Positions 45,505 to 52,699 of a stretch of DNA of 64,000 nucleotides are shown in pieces. The position numbers and the translations under genes are program-made. The notes under the pieces were generated by a model. It did not search any database and was not told where the DNA came from. It saw nothing but the letters and a program-made list of their open reading frames with translations. Location: assembly GCA_001767435.1 (NCBI GenBank), contig MEKT01000206.1, positions 1 through 64,000 on the forward strand. The letters are read 5' to 3'. Numbering within the stretch: position 1 is the stretch's first letter; every line of letters starts with the position of its first letter. Origin of the DNA: Acidobacteria bacterium RIFCSPLOWO2_02_FULL_65_29. GTDB taxonomy: Bacteria > Acidobacteriota > Vicinamibacteria > Vicinamibacterales > CAVVIG01.

Positions 45505-46743
45505 TTACCGGCCTCCCGGCCGCTCAGCCCGGACCTTGCGGAAGATCACCGACGCGTTGTTGCCGCCAAACGCGTAGGCGTTGTTGATGGCGGTCTCCAC
45601 GGGCAAGGCACGCGAGGTTCCCTGTACGTAGTCGAGATCACAGTCGGGATCGGGCTCTTCCAGGTTGATCGTCGGAGGCACTCGATCGTCGAACACTGCC
45701 AGCGCGCACGCCGCCCCTTCAATCGCCGAGGCCGCCCCCATCGTGTGCCCGAGCATCGACTTGATGGAGCTCATCGGCACGCGCGCCGCCGCGTCGCCGA
45801 ACGCCTGCTTGACGGCGATCGTCTCCACGCGATCGTTGGCGGCGGTGCCCGTGCCGTGCGCGCTGATGTAACTGATCTCGTGCGGAGCGAGCCCGGCGTC
45901 GCGCATCGCGGCCCGCATGGCGCGAACCGCGCCGTCGCCTTGCGGCGCCGTCATGTGCGACGCGTCGCACGACAGCCCGTAGCCGGCGAGCTCGGCGTAG
46001 ATGCGCGCGCCGCGCGCGAGCGCGCGATCGAGCGACTCCAGCACGAGCACCGCCGCGCCCTCGCCGGGAATCATCCCCTTGCGGTGCTTGTCGAACGGCT
46101 GCACGCGTTCTGGCGCGATCGCCCCGAGCCGGGCGAACCCCGTGTAGGTGATCCGCGAGAACGCATCCGATCCGCCAGCGAGCATCACGTCCACCTCGCC
46201 CAGGCGAATCGCGTCGAGGCCGTACGCCATGGCGTAGTTGCCGGCCGCGCACGCCGTGGGAATCACGAGATTGACGCCACGGAAACCCAGCTCGGACGCC
46301 ACGTGCGCCGCCAGCACGTGACACGGGTACCGGTTCAGGAATTCGTCGCCGATCAGATCGCGTTCGCCCGCGAGCTCCCGATCGTTGAAACGCTCGATCC
46401 ACTCCGGCTCGCCCGACGTGGTGCCGACCGCCACGCCCACGCGCGACGGATCGATGGCGCCACTGTCGATTCCGGCGTCGTCGAGCGCGAGCCGTGCGGC
46501 GGCAATCGCCATCTGCGACGCCCGGCCCATCGAGGCGGGTGACTGGCGGGTGACGAACCGCGGCGCCTCGAACGCCTTGACCTCGCCGCCGAGATGCACC
46601 GGATAGCGGCGCGTATCGAACGATTCGACCGGCCCAATGCCCGATCGTCCGTCGAGGAGACTCCGCCAGAACGCTTCACGCCCGATGCCAATCGAGGTGA
46701 CCGGGCCAATGCCCGTGACGACAACGCGACTCCGTGGGTCCAT
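45505..46743 (-). CDS. beta-ketoacyl-ACP synthase II-like ketosynthase (KS-alpha)
   Basis: 412 residues. The catalytic triad is complete: Cys in IPTACAAGN (C165), His in SAHGTGTAAND (H296) and His in SIKSMLGHTMGAAS (H333), with the lysine K328. The ATG at 46743 begins MDPRSRVVVTGIGPVTSIG, the normal family start. It is the first gene of the cluster transcript as far as visible. Paired with the catalytically dead partner and a dedicated ACP, it looks like a minimal type II polyketide or aryl-polyene/fatty-acid-like condensing system. Confidence 0.9.
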   Translation of the reverse strand: MDPRSRVVVTGIGPVTSIGIGREAFWRSLLDGRSGIGPVESFDTRRYPVHLGGEVKAFEAPRFVTRQSPASMGRASQMAIAAARLALDDAGIDSGAIDPSRVGVAVGTTSGEPEWIERFNDRELAGERDLIGDEFLNRYPCHVLAAHVASELGFRGVNLVIPTACAAGNYAMAYGLDAIRLGEVDVMLAGGSDAFSRITYTGFARLGAIAPERVQPFDKHRKGMIPGEGAAVLVLESLDRALARGARIYAELAGYGLSCDASHMTAPQGDGAVRAMRAAMRDAGLAPHEISYISAHGTGTAANDRVETIAVKQAFGDAAARVPMSSIKSMLGHTMGAASAIEGAACALAVFDDRVPPTINLEEPDPDCDLDYVQGTSRALPVETAINNAYAFGGNNASVIFRKVRAERPGGR

Positions 46744-46798
46744 AGGTCTCGACAAGACAGATGTGGAATTGTACCTGCAAACCGCCGTCCGCGGCGGG

Positions 46799-47605
46799 TC
46801 AGAAATCGAAGGACACGCCCTCGGCGGCCGCGTCGGTGGCCGGAAAAATCTCGCGAGCACGCAACACCAGGCCTTCGAGATCGTCGTCTGAGCGGCCCGG
46901 CTTGTGATGAAACAGCCACAGGTGGCCCGCGCCGACTTCGGCGGCGAATTCCGCGGCGCGCTTCCATGTGCCGTGGCCCCAGCCTTTCACGGCCGGCGCT
47001 TCCTCCGGGGTGAACTGCGCGTCCACCACGATGTGCCGCGCATCCCGCGCAAACGCGGCGAGCGCCTCGTCCACGGCCGCCATGCCGAATTCGTGGTCGG
47101 TCGCGTACACGAAGTCACCCGCGTCGCCGCGCAGGCGGTACGTGAGTGCGCCGCCGGGATGCGTCAGCTCGAGCGCGCGAAGATCGAAGCCCGCGACCCG
47201 ATGCGACCCCGGACCGATCGCATGGAGCGCCGGCGCCGACGGCAGATCCTCATACGCCGTCGTGAAAAACGGCGGCCGAAACAGCGTGGCGATCGAGCCG
47301 ACGTCGCCCGCGGCGAACGTCGGGCCCCAAATCGCCAGATCCCATCCCGGGTCGAACACGGGCTGAAAGAACGGCAGACCCTGAATGTGATCCCAGTGGT
47401 AGTGCGTCAGCACGAGCGCGACCGAGCGAAGCCGATCGCCCAGCTGGTCGCCCAGCCCGACAATACCGGTCCCCGCGTCGAGGACGAGGAGGCCGTCCGA
47501 TCGCAGATCGCGCACCTCGACGCAGGGGGTGTTGCTGCCGAATCGGATCGACCCGGCGCCCGCCCACGGCACCGATCCACGGACCCCTCTGAAGCGCGCT
47601 CGCAC
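46799..47605 (-). CDS. metallo-beta-lactamase-fold hydrolase (phosphodiesterase/RNase Z-like)
   Basis: About 268 residues with an MBL fold: LTHYHWDHIQGLPFF (the HxHxDH metal motif), TDHEFG and a later LFHHKPGRSDD supplying further ligands. The sequence SNTPCVEV near the N-terminus is the usual opening of this group of phosphodiesterase-like MBL proteins. No ATG is in frame near the start; the GTG at 47605 gives the best N-terminus, MRARFRGVRGSVPW. It is transcribed away from the cyclic-nucleotide/patatin gene at 47676. The substrate is unknown; cyclic nucleotides, RNA or lipids are possible. Confidence 0.78.
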   Translation of the reverse strand: MRARFRGVRGSVPWAGAGSIRFGSNTPCVEVRDLRSDGLLVLDAGTGIVGLGDQLGDRLRSVALVLTHYHWDHIQGLPFFQPVFDPGWDLAIWGPTFAAGDVGSIATLFRPPFFTTAYEDLPSAPALHAIGPGSHRVAGFDLRALELTHPGGALTYRLRGDAGDFVYATDHEFGMAAVDEALAAFARDARHIVVDAQFTPEEAPAVKGWGHGTWKRAAEFAAEVGAGHLWLFHHKPGRSDDDLEGLVLRAREIFPATDAAAEGVSFDF

Positions 47606-47675
47606 AAGCGGACACGGTATTACACGGGTGCATGCCTGCTCAACCCCGGCCCCCCGGTGATATGCTAACGGCCGC

Positions 47676-49673
47676 ATGGCCGACCTCGCCTTTCTTTCGA
47701 CGATCCCGATCTTCAGTTTCTTCACGCGCGACGAGCTCGTGTCCGCCGAAAAGCGCTTCCACGAGGTGCACTTCGCCAAAGACGACGTCGTCACCAGCAT
47801 CGGCGAGCCGGGTGACACGTTCTACGTCGTGCTCGACGGCGAGCTGGAGGTCTGGGACACCCGCGATCCGCCGCAACGCACGGGCACCCTCGGGCGCGGC
47901 GACTACTTCGGCGAAATGGCGCTCCTGCAGGGCGGCAAGCGGACGGCGACGGTCACCGTGTCGCGCCGCTCCAAGCTGCTGGAGGTCGACAAGGACGCAT
48001 TCGACGAGCTCTTCCTCAAGAACCCGAAGGCCATCGAGTACTTCGCCCGCGTGCTGTCCAAGCGGCTGGCCGGCCTCACGCGGGGCGACCGCGGGCGCCG
48101 GACCACGACGATGATCAGCGTGGCGAGCAAACAGGGTCGCAAAGGCGAAACCCTGCTGTCGGTGGCGATCGCCTCGGTGCTGAAAAAGCTCACGGGCACC
48201 GAAGTGCTGTGCGTCGAGGTGCGGCCGGGGTCCGAGAGCAACAACTCGTCGATCGCCAGCCTGCTCTCGGACGGCATCGAAGCCGTCCCGTCGAAAATCG
48301 TCCGCAGCATGACCGAACAGGCATCCGGCCCGGCGCTGCTGCGCGTCGTGCTGCCGGCCGACCTCACGGCGCGCGCCTACGGAGACCTGCTGTCGAACAT
48401 GGTCTCCAAGTTGAGCGACTCGTTCAGCTTCATCGTGTTCGATCTCGGGTCGGACACGCCTGGCCTGATTGAGTCGGCCAACGAGTACTCGGACATCTTC
48501 GTCGCCATCGTCGACGGGCCCGACGACGACCCTGGCGTCGAGCGGCGCCGGTCGCTGAAGGTGCACCGGGTCATCAATCTATTCAACCCGACATCGCGGC
48601 CGGTGCCGATCAGTTCGTCCGAACCGTTCGTGATCCCGTTTCATCCCTCGCTCGGCCTCCCCCCGCTCGAAGCCGCCCTCTACATCGCGGAGCATCCGCG
48701 ATCGAACGTCGGGCTGCCGGTCTACCGGCTCGTGCGCAAGATGCTCGGTGCGTCGGTTGGCCTGGCGCTCGGCGGCGGCGCGGCGTTCGGCCTCGCGCAC
48801 CTCGGCGTGCTGAAAATGCTCGAGTCCAAGAAGGTGCCGATCGATCTGGTCGCCGGGTGCAGTCAGGGGTCGATCATCGCGGTGGGATACGCGGCGGGCC
48901 TCGATGTCGACGAGATGATCGAGATCGCCCGGACGCTCGGCACCCGCCGGAATTTCCTGTTTGCGTCGGATCCGACATTCTTCCTGCAGCCGGGCATTCT
49001 CGCCGGACAGCGGTTCCTCACGATGATGCGGCCGTACCTGCGCGGGCGCGAGCGCTTCGAAGAGCTCATCCTGCCCTGCCGCACGGTGGCCACCGATATC
49101 CAGACGGGAGAGCGTGTGGCGATCGGATCGGGCCGCTTGGAGACGGCGTTTCGCGCCAGCTCTTCGGTGCCAATGGTGCTCTCGCCGCTCAAAGTCGGCG
49201 AACGCGTGCTCGTGGACGGCGGCGTCGCCGATCCGGTGCCGGCCGAAATCACCAGCGAAATGGGCGCGGACCTGACCGTCGCGGTCAACGTCGTCCCGCC
49301 GCTCAAGCGCGGCGTCGAAACCGCCGTGTCCTACTGGTACCGCCGCATCAACGCGTTCAATCCGCTCTCGTACGTGATGGAGAACCAGCAGGACCTGCCG
49401 AGCCTGTTCGATATCGTCATGAACTCGATGCAGATCCTGCAGTACGAACTGGGGAACTTCAAGGCGATCACCGCCGACGTGCTGATCAATCCGGACCTGT
49501 CGGACTTCACGTGGATCGAGTACTACAGGGCTGATGAGCTGATCGCCCGGGGCGCCGAGGCCGCCGAGCGCGCCTATCCCGCGATTCTCAAGGCGATCGA
49601 CGCCAAGCTCTCGATGTACCGGCCGGCAGGTGCCGGCCAAACGACGCCAGCGATGGCGACCACCACAGTCTGA
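47676..49673 (+). CDS. cyclic-nucleotide-binding, ParA-like and patatin phospholipase protein
   Basis: 665 residues in three parts. Residues 1-140 are a cyclic-nucleotide-binding domain (GDYFGEMALL). The middle (about 144-300) resembles a ParA/MinD ATPase but with a degraded P-loop (VASKQGRKGETLLSV, lacking the GK[ST] lysine). The C-terminal half is a patatin-like phospholipase: GGGAAFGLAHLG (oxyanion loop), GCSQGS with the nucleophile S396, and DGGVAD with the catalytic aspartate D514. This is the layout of bacterial neuropathy-target-esterase-like proteins. It probably hydrolyses phospholipids under nucleotide control. Divergent from the MBL gene. Confidence 0.9.
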   Translation: MADLAFLSTIPIFSFFTRDELVSAEKRFHEVHFAKDDVVTSIGEPGDTFYVVLDGELEVWDTRDPPQRTGTLGRGDYFGEMALLQGGKRTATVTVSRRSKLLEVDKDAFDELFLKNPKAIEYFARVLSKRLAGLTRGDRGRRTTTMISVASKQGRKGETLLSVAIASVLKKLTGTEVLCVEVRPGSESNNSSIASLLSDGIEAVPSKIVRSMTEQASGPALLRVVLPADLTARAYGDLLSNMVSKLSDSFSFIVFDLGSDTPGLIESANEYSDIFVAIVDGPDDDPGVERRRSLKVHRVINLFNPTSRPVPISSSEPFVIPFHPSLGLPPLEAALYIAEHPRSNVGLPVYRLVRKMLGASVGLALGGGAAFGLAHLGVLKMLESKKVPIDLVAGCSQGSIIAVGYAAGLDVDEMIEIARTLGTRRNFLFASDPTFFLQPGILAGQRFLTMMRPYLRGRERFEELILPCRTVATDIQTGERVAIGSGRLETAFRASSSVPMVLSPLKVGERVLVDGGVADPVPAEITSEMGADLTVAVNVVPPLKRGVETAVSYWYRRINAFNPLSYVMENQQDLPSLFDIVMNSMQILQYELGNFKAITADVLINPDLSDFTWIEYYRADELIARGAEAAERAYPAILKAIDAKLSMYRPAGAGQTTPAMATTTV

Positions 49674-49772
49674 TTTCCTCTCCGCAACGCTGAGCGACGC
49701 CACACGTGAGAATCGGCGCAGGCGGCAGCGACGGTCGTCGACTGTTATAACTCCGGTGGATCCGGCACGATT

Positions 49773-50003
49773 ATGGTGCTCGAACTGAAGCTCCGCAAGA
49801 TCGGCAACTCGGTCGGGATTGTGCTTCCCCGGGAGGCGCTCACGCACCTCAATGTCGGCGAAGGCGACACCGTGTGCGTGACGGATGCGGCCGGGGGCAG
49901 CTTGCGCCTGAGCCCGGGCACGGCCGAAAGCAGGCGACAACTCGAAGCCGCGCAGAACGTGATCCGCTTCTATCGCAACGCGCTCAGGGAGCTCTCCAAG
50001 TGA
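49773..50003 (+). CDS. AbrB/MazE-type antitoxin
   Basis: 76 residues with the AbrB/MazE swapped-hairpin DNA-binding fold: LKLRKIGNSVGIVLPREALTHL, then a short C-terminal tail (ALRELSK) likely to bind the toxin. Its stop overlaps the GTG start of the Doc-like toxin by 4 bp (GTGA), the arrangement of a toxin-antitoxin operon. A TATAAC box at 49745 gives a possible -10. It represses its own operon and neutralises the toxin in known relatives. Confidence 0.85.
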   Translation: MVLELKLRKIGNSVGIVLPREALTHLNVGEGDTVCVTDAAGGSLRLSPGTAESRRQLEAAQNVIRFYRNALRELSK

Positions 50004-50422
50004 CCGCGCCGGTGTGGATCCAGCGCGAGACCATCGTGACGCTCCAGGAACAACTGCTTGCGGCGTTTGGCGGTGCCGCAGGTCTGCGGGACGACGACGC
50101 GCTGCGGACGGCGCTCGCCGAGCCCCCGGTGAAATTGACGGCCGACGAGGCCTCGGTGTTTGCGCTGGCCGCCAGCTACTGCTACCAGCTGATCGATCGC
50201 CACCCGTTCGTCGATGGCAATCTTCGGCTCGGTTTCACGACCGCGGTCTTGTTCCTCGAGCTGAACGGCTATCGTCTGCGTGCCTCGGACGCCGACGCGG
50301 CCGTTCACACGCTGGCGTTTGCGGCGAGGGCGCTGGACGAGACCGATTACGCGGGATGGTTGCAGGCCAACGCGCGCGGCGTCGAGGCCCCGGCCCCGAA
50401 AAGACCCCGGGTGGACGACTAG
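50000..50422 (+). CDS. Doc/Fic-family toxin
   Basis: About 140 residues of the death-on-curing branch of Fic proteins. The catalytic motif reads HPFVDGNLRLGF. Canonical Doc motifs have HxFxDxNKR, so the usual lysine is leucine here while His, Phe, Asp, Gly, Asn and Arg remain. Doc toxins phosphorylate EF-Tu and halt translation. The GTG at 50000 overlaps the antitoxin stop, setting the start. The downstream end runs into short-word repeats and degraded efflux sequence, suggesting that this edge of the pair is a recombination border. Confidence 0.83.
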   Translation: MTAPVWIQRETIVTLQEQLLAAFGGAAGLRDDDALRTALAEPPVKLTADEASVFALAASYCYQLIDRHPFVDGNLRLGFTTAVLFLELNGYRLRASDADAAVHTLAFAARALDETDYAGWLQANARGVEAPAPKRPRVDD

Positions 50423-50424
50423 GA

Positions 50425-50470
50425 TCTCAGAGTTCAGACTTCAGACAACTTCAGACGTCAGATTTCAGTC
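50425..50470. repeat. short-word repeat, TTCAGA type
   Basis: Words AGTTCAGACTTCAGAC, AACTTCAGACGTCAGA and TTTCAG follow directly after the toxin stop. Confidence 0.75.
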
Positions 50471-50481
50471 ACCCAAGGACA

Positions 50482-50878
50482 CGGCAGCTCGAGCTGGTTC
50501 GCGCGCGGGTCGATCAAGGGGCGGCGCCGCCGCTCGAACGCGATGTCCTCCAGGTCGAGCCGCAGCGGCTCGAATCCGAGCGCATGCTGCAGACCGGCCA
50601 CGCGGATCACGCGATGATCGAGTTGAAGCGCCTGCTGGGACTGCCGCCGGAGAGCCCCCGCCGCGGGCGCACTCGCCTTGGTGGCGATCGGCGGCCTGGC
50701 GGCCTACGCCATCTTGCGCCCCGGCAACACCGCTCCCAGCGGCACGGCTCCGACGCCGGCCGCAGCGGCGTCTGCGGGCAGTGCGTCGCCGTCAACGTCG
50801 TCTCCAGGGACGATCTTTTACCTTCGCGCCGAGCGCGAGCGGCTCGGACAACGCCAGCCGCCGGTGATCGTGGAATAG
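50482..50878 (+). pseudogene. remnants of an efflux system
   Basis: Two short frames remain. From 50482 to 50658, RQLELVRARVDQGAAPPLER and LKRLLGLPPESP are a piece of a TolC/CusC-type outer-membrane efflux protein (helical coiled segment ending in an LLGL motif). From 50678, in another frame, a hydrophobic stretch (LAAYAILRPGNT) and a short tail end at 50878. Neither is complete. I read this as decayed efflux or RND-adaptor genes between two repeat cassettes. Confidence 0.55.
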
Positions 50879-50879
50879 A

Positions 50880-50973
50880 ACTGAGAAAGTTCAGAGTTCA
50901 GAGTTCAGATTGAAGAAGAGCAGAGCACTGAAGAACAGCTCACAAATCTGAACTCTGAAGTCTGAACTCTGAA
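50880..50973. repeat. inverted short-word repeat, hairpin-forming
   Basis: AGTTCAGAGTTCAGAGTTCAG near 50889 and a complementary run of CTGAACTCTGAAGTCTGAA words near 50948-50973 form a long hairpin with a 30-nt internal stretch. It lies between the efflux debris and tRNA-Pro. Confidence 0.75.
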
Positions 50974-51001
50974 ATGTCGGAGCGTCGCTGTCGGGGGAAA
51001 A

Positions 51002-51079
51002 TGGTCGGGATGGCGGGATTCGAACCCGCGGCCCCCAGACCCCCAGTCTGGTGCGCTAGCCAGGCTGCGCTACATCCCG
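51002..51079 (-). tRNA. tRNA-Pro (GGG anticodon)
   Basis: On the minus strand the acceptor stem CGGGATG pairs with CATCCCG. The D arm reads AGCGCAGCCTGGCTAGCGC, the anticodon stem-loop is CCAGA-CTGGGGG-TCTGG with anticodon GGG, and the T loop is GGTTCGAATC. The terminal CCA is encoded (51002-51004). Neighbouring MerR is on the same strand, 49 bp upstream. Confidence 0.95.
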
Positions 51080-51087
51080 AATGTGTC

Positions 51088-51127
51088 AAACACCTCGAAT
51101 CCGAGGATTTGAGGATTTGAAGATTTT
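51088..51127. repeat. short-word repeat, GAGGATTTGA type
   Basis: CCTCGAATCCGAGGATTTGAG and GATTTGAAGATTTTA fill the gap between tRNA-Pro and the MerR stop. The same words, reversed in part, occur at 57925-57999. Confidence 0.65.
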
Positions 51128-51128
51128 A

Positions 51129-51641
51129 CTACGAAGAGCGTTTGCGACGCGCGTTTCGCTCGGGCCGCGCCGAGCTTCTGGCCGGCCTGGCCCGCCCGAC
51201 GCTGCCGCGGCGCGGTGGCGGCCCCGCGCGAGCAGCCGGCGCCAGGCTGACGGCCCGCCCACCGTTCCTCGCCAACAGCTCGAGAATGGCCTTCAGCCCG
51301 CGCTTGATGGCGGTGAGCCGCTCGCGCGCGTTGCGGCCGAACAGCTCGTCGATCGCCGCCTCGTCGGCGGCCACGGGCGCTTCATCTTCTTCGAGCCGCC
51401 GCCGGGCGCCGGCGAGCGTCAACCCCTCGTCGAGCAACAGGTGCCTGATGCGGATGACCTGCTCGACGTCGGAGCGGCGATAGATGCGCGGTCCGCCCTC
51501 GGATTTCCTCACCCCGAGGGCCGGAAACTCCGCTTCCCACGAGCGCAGCACGTAGGGCTGCACCTTCACCAGATGGCACACCTCGGCCGCCTTGAAGAGC
51601 GCGCGTTTGGGGATCTGAATCTCGACGAAGCTCTCGGACAC
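51129..51641 (-). CDS. MerR family transcriptional regulator
   Basis: About 170 residues. The N-terminal MerR winged helix reads FKAAEVCHLVKVQPYVLRSW, then IYRRSDVEQVIRIRHLLLDEG. A coiled linker follows, and then an Arg/Ala/Pro-rich C-terminal tail with no cysteine cluster. The GTG at 51641 opens the family N-terminus; it lies 10 bp after a TATACT -10 box (51652-51657), so the transcript may be nearly leaderless. The same regulator type next to tRNA-Pro is common in many bacteria, usually beside IHF-alpha; here an HU-type gene is about 5 kb away. Confidence 0.83.
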   Translation of the reverse strand: MSESFVEIQIPKRALFKAAEVCHLVKVQPYVLRSWEAEFPALGVRKSEGGPRIYRRSDVEQVIRIRHLLLDEGLTLAGARRRLEEDEAPVAADEAAIDELFGRNARERLTAIKRGLKAILELLARNGGRAVSLAPAARAGPPPRRGSVGRARPARSSARPERNARRKRSS

Positions 51642-51651
51642 GTTGCTGAAA

Positions 51652-51657
51652 AGTATA
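51652..51657 (-). promoter_or_regulatory. putative -10 box of the MerR gene
   Basis: TATACT on the minus strand, 10 bases before the GTG start at 51641. The -35 is not clear. The spacing implies a leaderless or very short 5' UTR. Confidence 0.4.
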
Positions 51658-51669
51658 GCCGACCGCGCG

Positions 51670-52593
51670 TCAGTAGATGACCCCGACGCCGAAGGTCCAG
51701 AGGATCTCCGTGCTCGTGATGTTGCCATCCTTGTCGATGTTCCGGGCTTTCGTCGAATCGCCGAGCAGCAGCCAGCTCGCTCCGCCGTGAAGGTTCCAGG
51801 CGCCAAACCGCTCGGGCACCTTCAAGGGAAGCGTCAACCGTCCGCCGACATCGAAAAAGCCGAATCGCTCGTCGCCGCCGCGGCCCTCGTAGTAGTCCTT
51901 GAGGCTCAGGCCGACACGTACGGGAAACTCGACCGTCGGCCCGCCCGCCATCAGCGCCCAGCCCGGCCCGGCGCCAAGCTCGACGTACGTGCCCTTGCTG
52001 TCCCCTTCGTCGGCCTGGCCCTCGTCGCTCAGTTCCTGTGCCACGAGAGCGGACGGATGCAGCCAGTTGGTCTGCGACACCGCGAGGCGGACTTCCTTCC
52101 TGGACTCGAACATCGAGTTCGGGCTCGTATCCGCCTCGAATGCGGTGGCCAACTCCAGGCCTCTGCCCACGGCGACACTCAGCGTGGCGTAGAAATCTTC
52201 CTCGTAGTGAAGACCCTTGCTCGGACCCTCGAGTCCTGACGAGCCCGTCTGGAGGCTGTTCCAGACGCCGATGGTCACCGCCAGGCGTGGCGCACCAGCC
52301 TGGTCGGACAGCCCGATGCGGAGCTCGCCGAACGGCTGAGTGGTGAATTTCGGATCGCGCTCCTGCCGAAGGCCGCGAAAATAGTGGACCGACGCCGCGT
52401 CGATGCCGCCGCTGAACGTCAGCGCGCCACGATTGTGACTGGCGCCGCCCTGTGAGCCCTGTGAGCCCTGTGAGCCCTGTGAGCCCTGTGAGCCCTGTGA
52501 GCGTTGTCCTGCCGCTGGCGATGCGGTGAGGATCGACATGGCCGCCAGCGCGCCGACGATCGCCCGACGCGGATGGATGTGTGGGAACTTCAC
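51670..52593 (-). CDS. outer-membrane-like protein with variable SQG repeat
   Basis: 307 residues. A signal peptide (AIVGALAAMSILTASPAAGQ) is followed by a run of SQG tripeptides encoded by a 9-bp tandem repeat, then a beta-rich body with alternating hydrophobic residues (LRIGLSDQ, ATLSVAVGRGLELATAFEAD, VEFPVRVGLSLKDYYEG) ending in FGVGVIY. The pattern resembles small outer-membrane beta-barrels. I recognise no family. Its stop lies 28 bp before the MerR start, so the two may be co-transcribed. Confidence 0.7.
   Translation of the reverse strand: MKFPHIHPRRAIVGALAAMSILTASPAAGQRSQGSQGSQGSQGSQGSQGGASHNRGALTFSGGIDAASVHYFRGLRQERDPKFTTQPFGELRIGLSDQAGAPRLAVTIGVWNSLQTGSSGLEGPSKGLHYEEDFYATLSVAVGRGLELATAFEADTSPNSMFESRKEVRLAVSQTNWLHPSALVAQELSDEGQADEGDSKGTYVELGAGPGWALMAGGPTVEFPVRVGLSLKDYYEGRGGDERFGFFDVGGRLTLPLKVPERFGAWNLHGGASWLLLGDSTKARNIDKDGNITSTEILWTFGVGVIY
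52448..52501. repeat. 9-bp tandem repeat (CCCTGTGAG), six units
   Basis: Six exact CCCTGTGAG units in tandem, in frame within the outer-membrane-like gene, encode the SQG tripeptides on the minus strand. The unit length is a multiple of three, so copy-number change would alter the protein without a frameshift. Confidence 0.85.
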
Positions 52594-52699
52594 GGCGTCT
52601 AGCGTCCTCCGTCTCGCCGGTCTGGTTCAACCTTTTTCTCGCCGCTGAGGTGATCGACGCCAGATGGCGTGCCCAGAGCCCGTCAAGGCATGAAGGGCC

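Noticed and set aside
8603-46743. Enediyne cluster, because UnbV-type domains and possible DUF1702-like proteins occur here
   Set aside because: There is no enediyne iterative polyketide synthase or thioesterase pair; UnbV domains are common in unrelated contexts.
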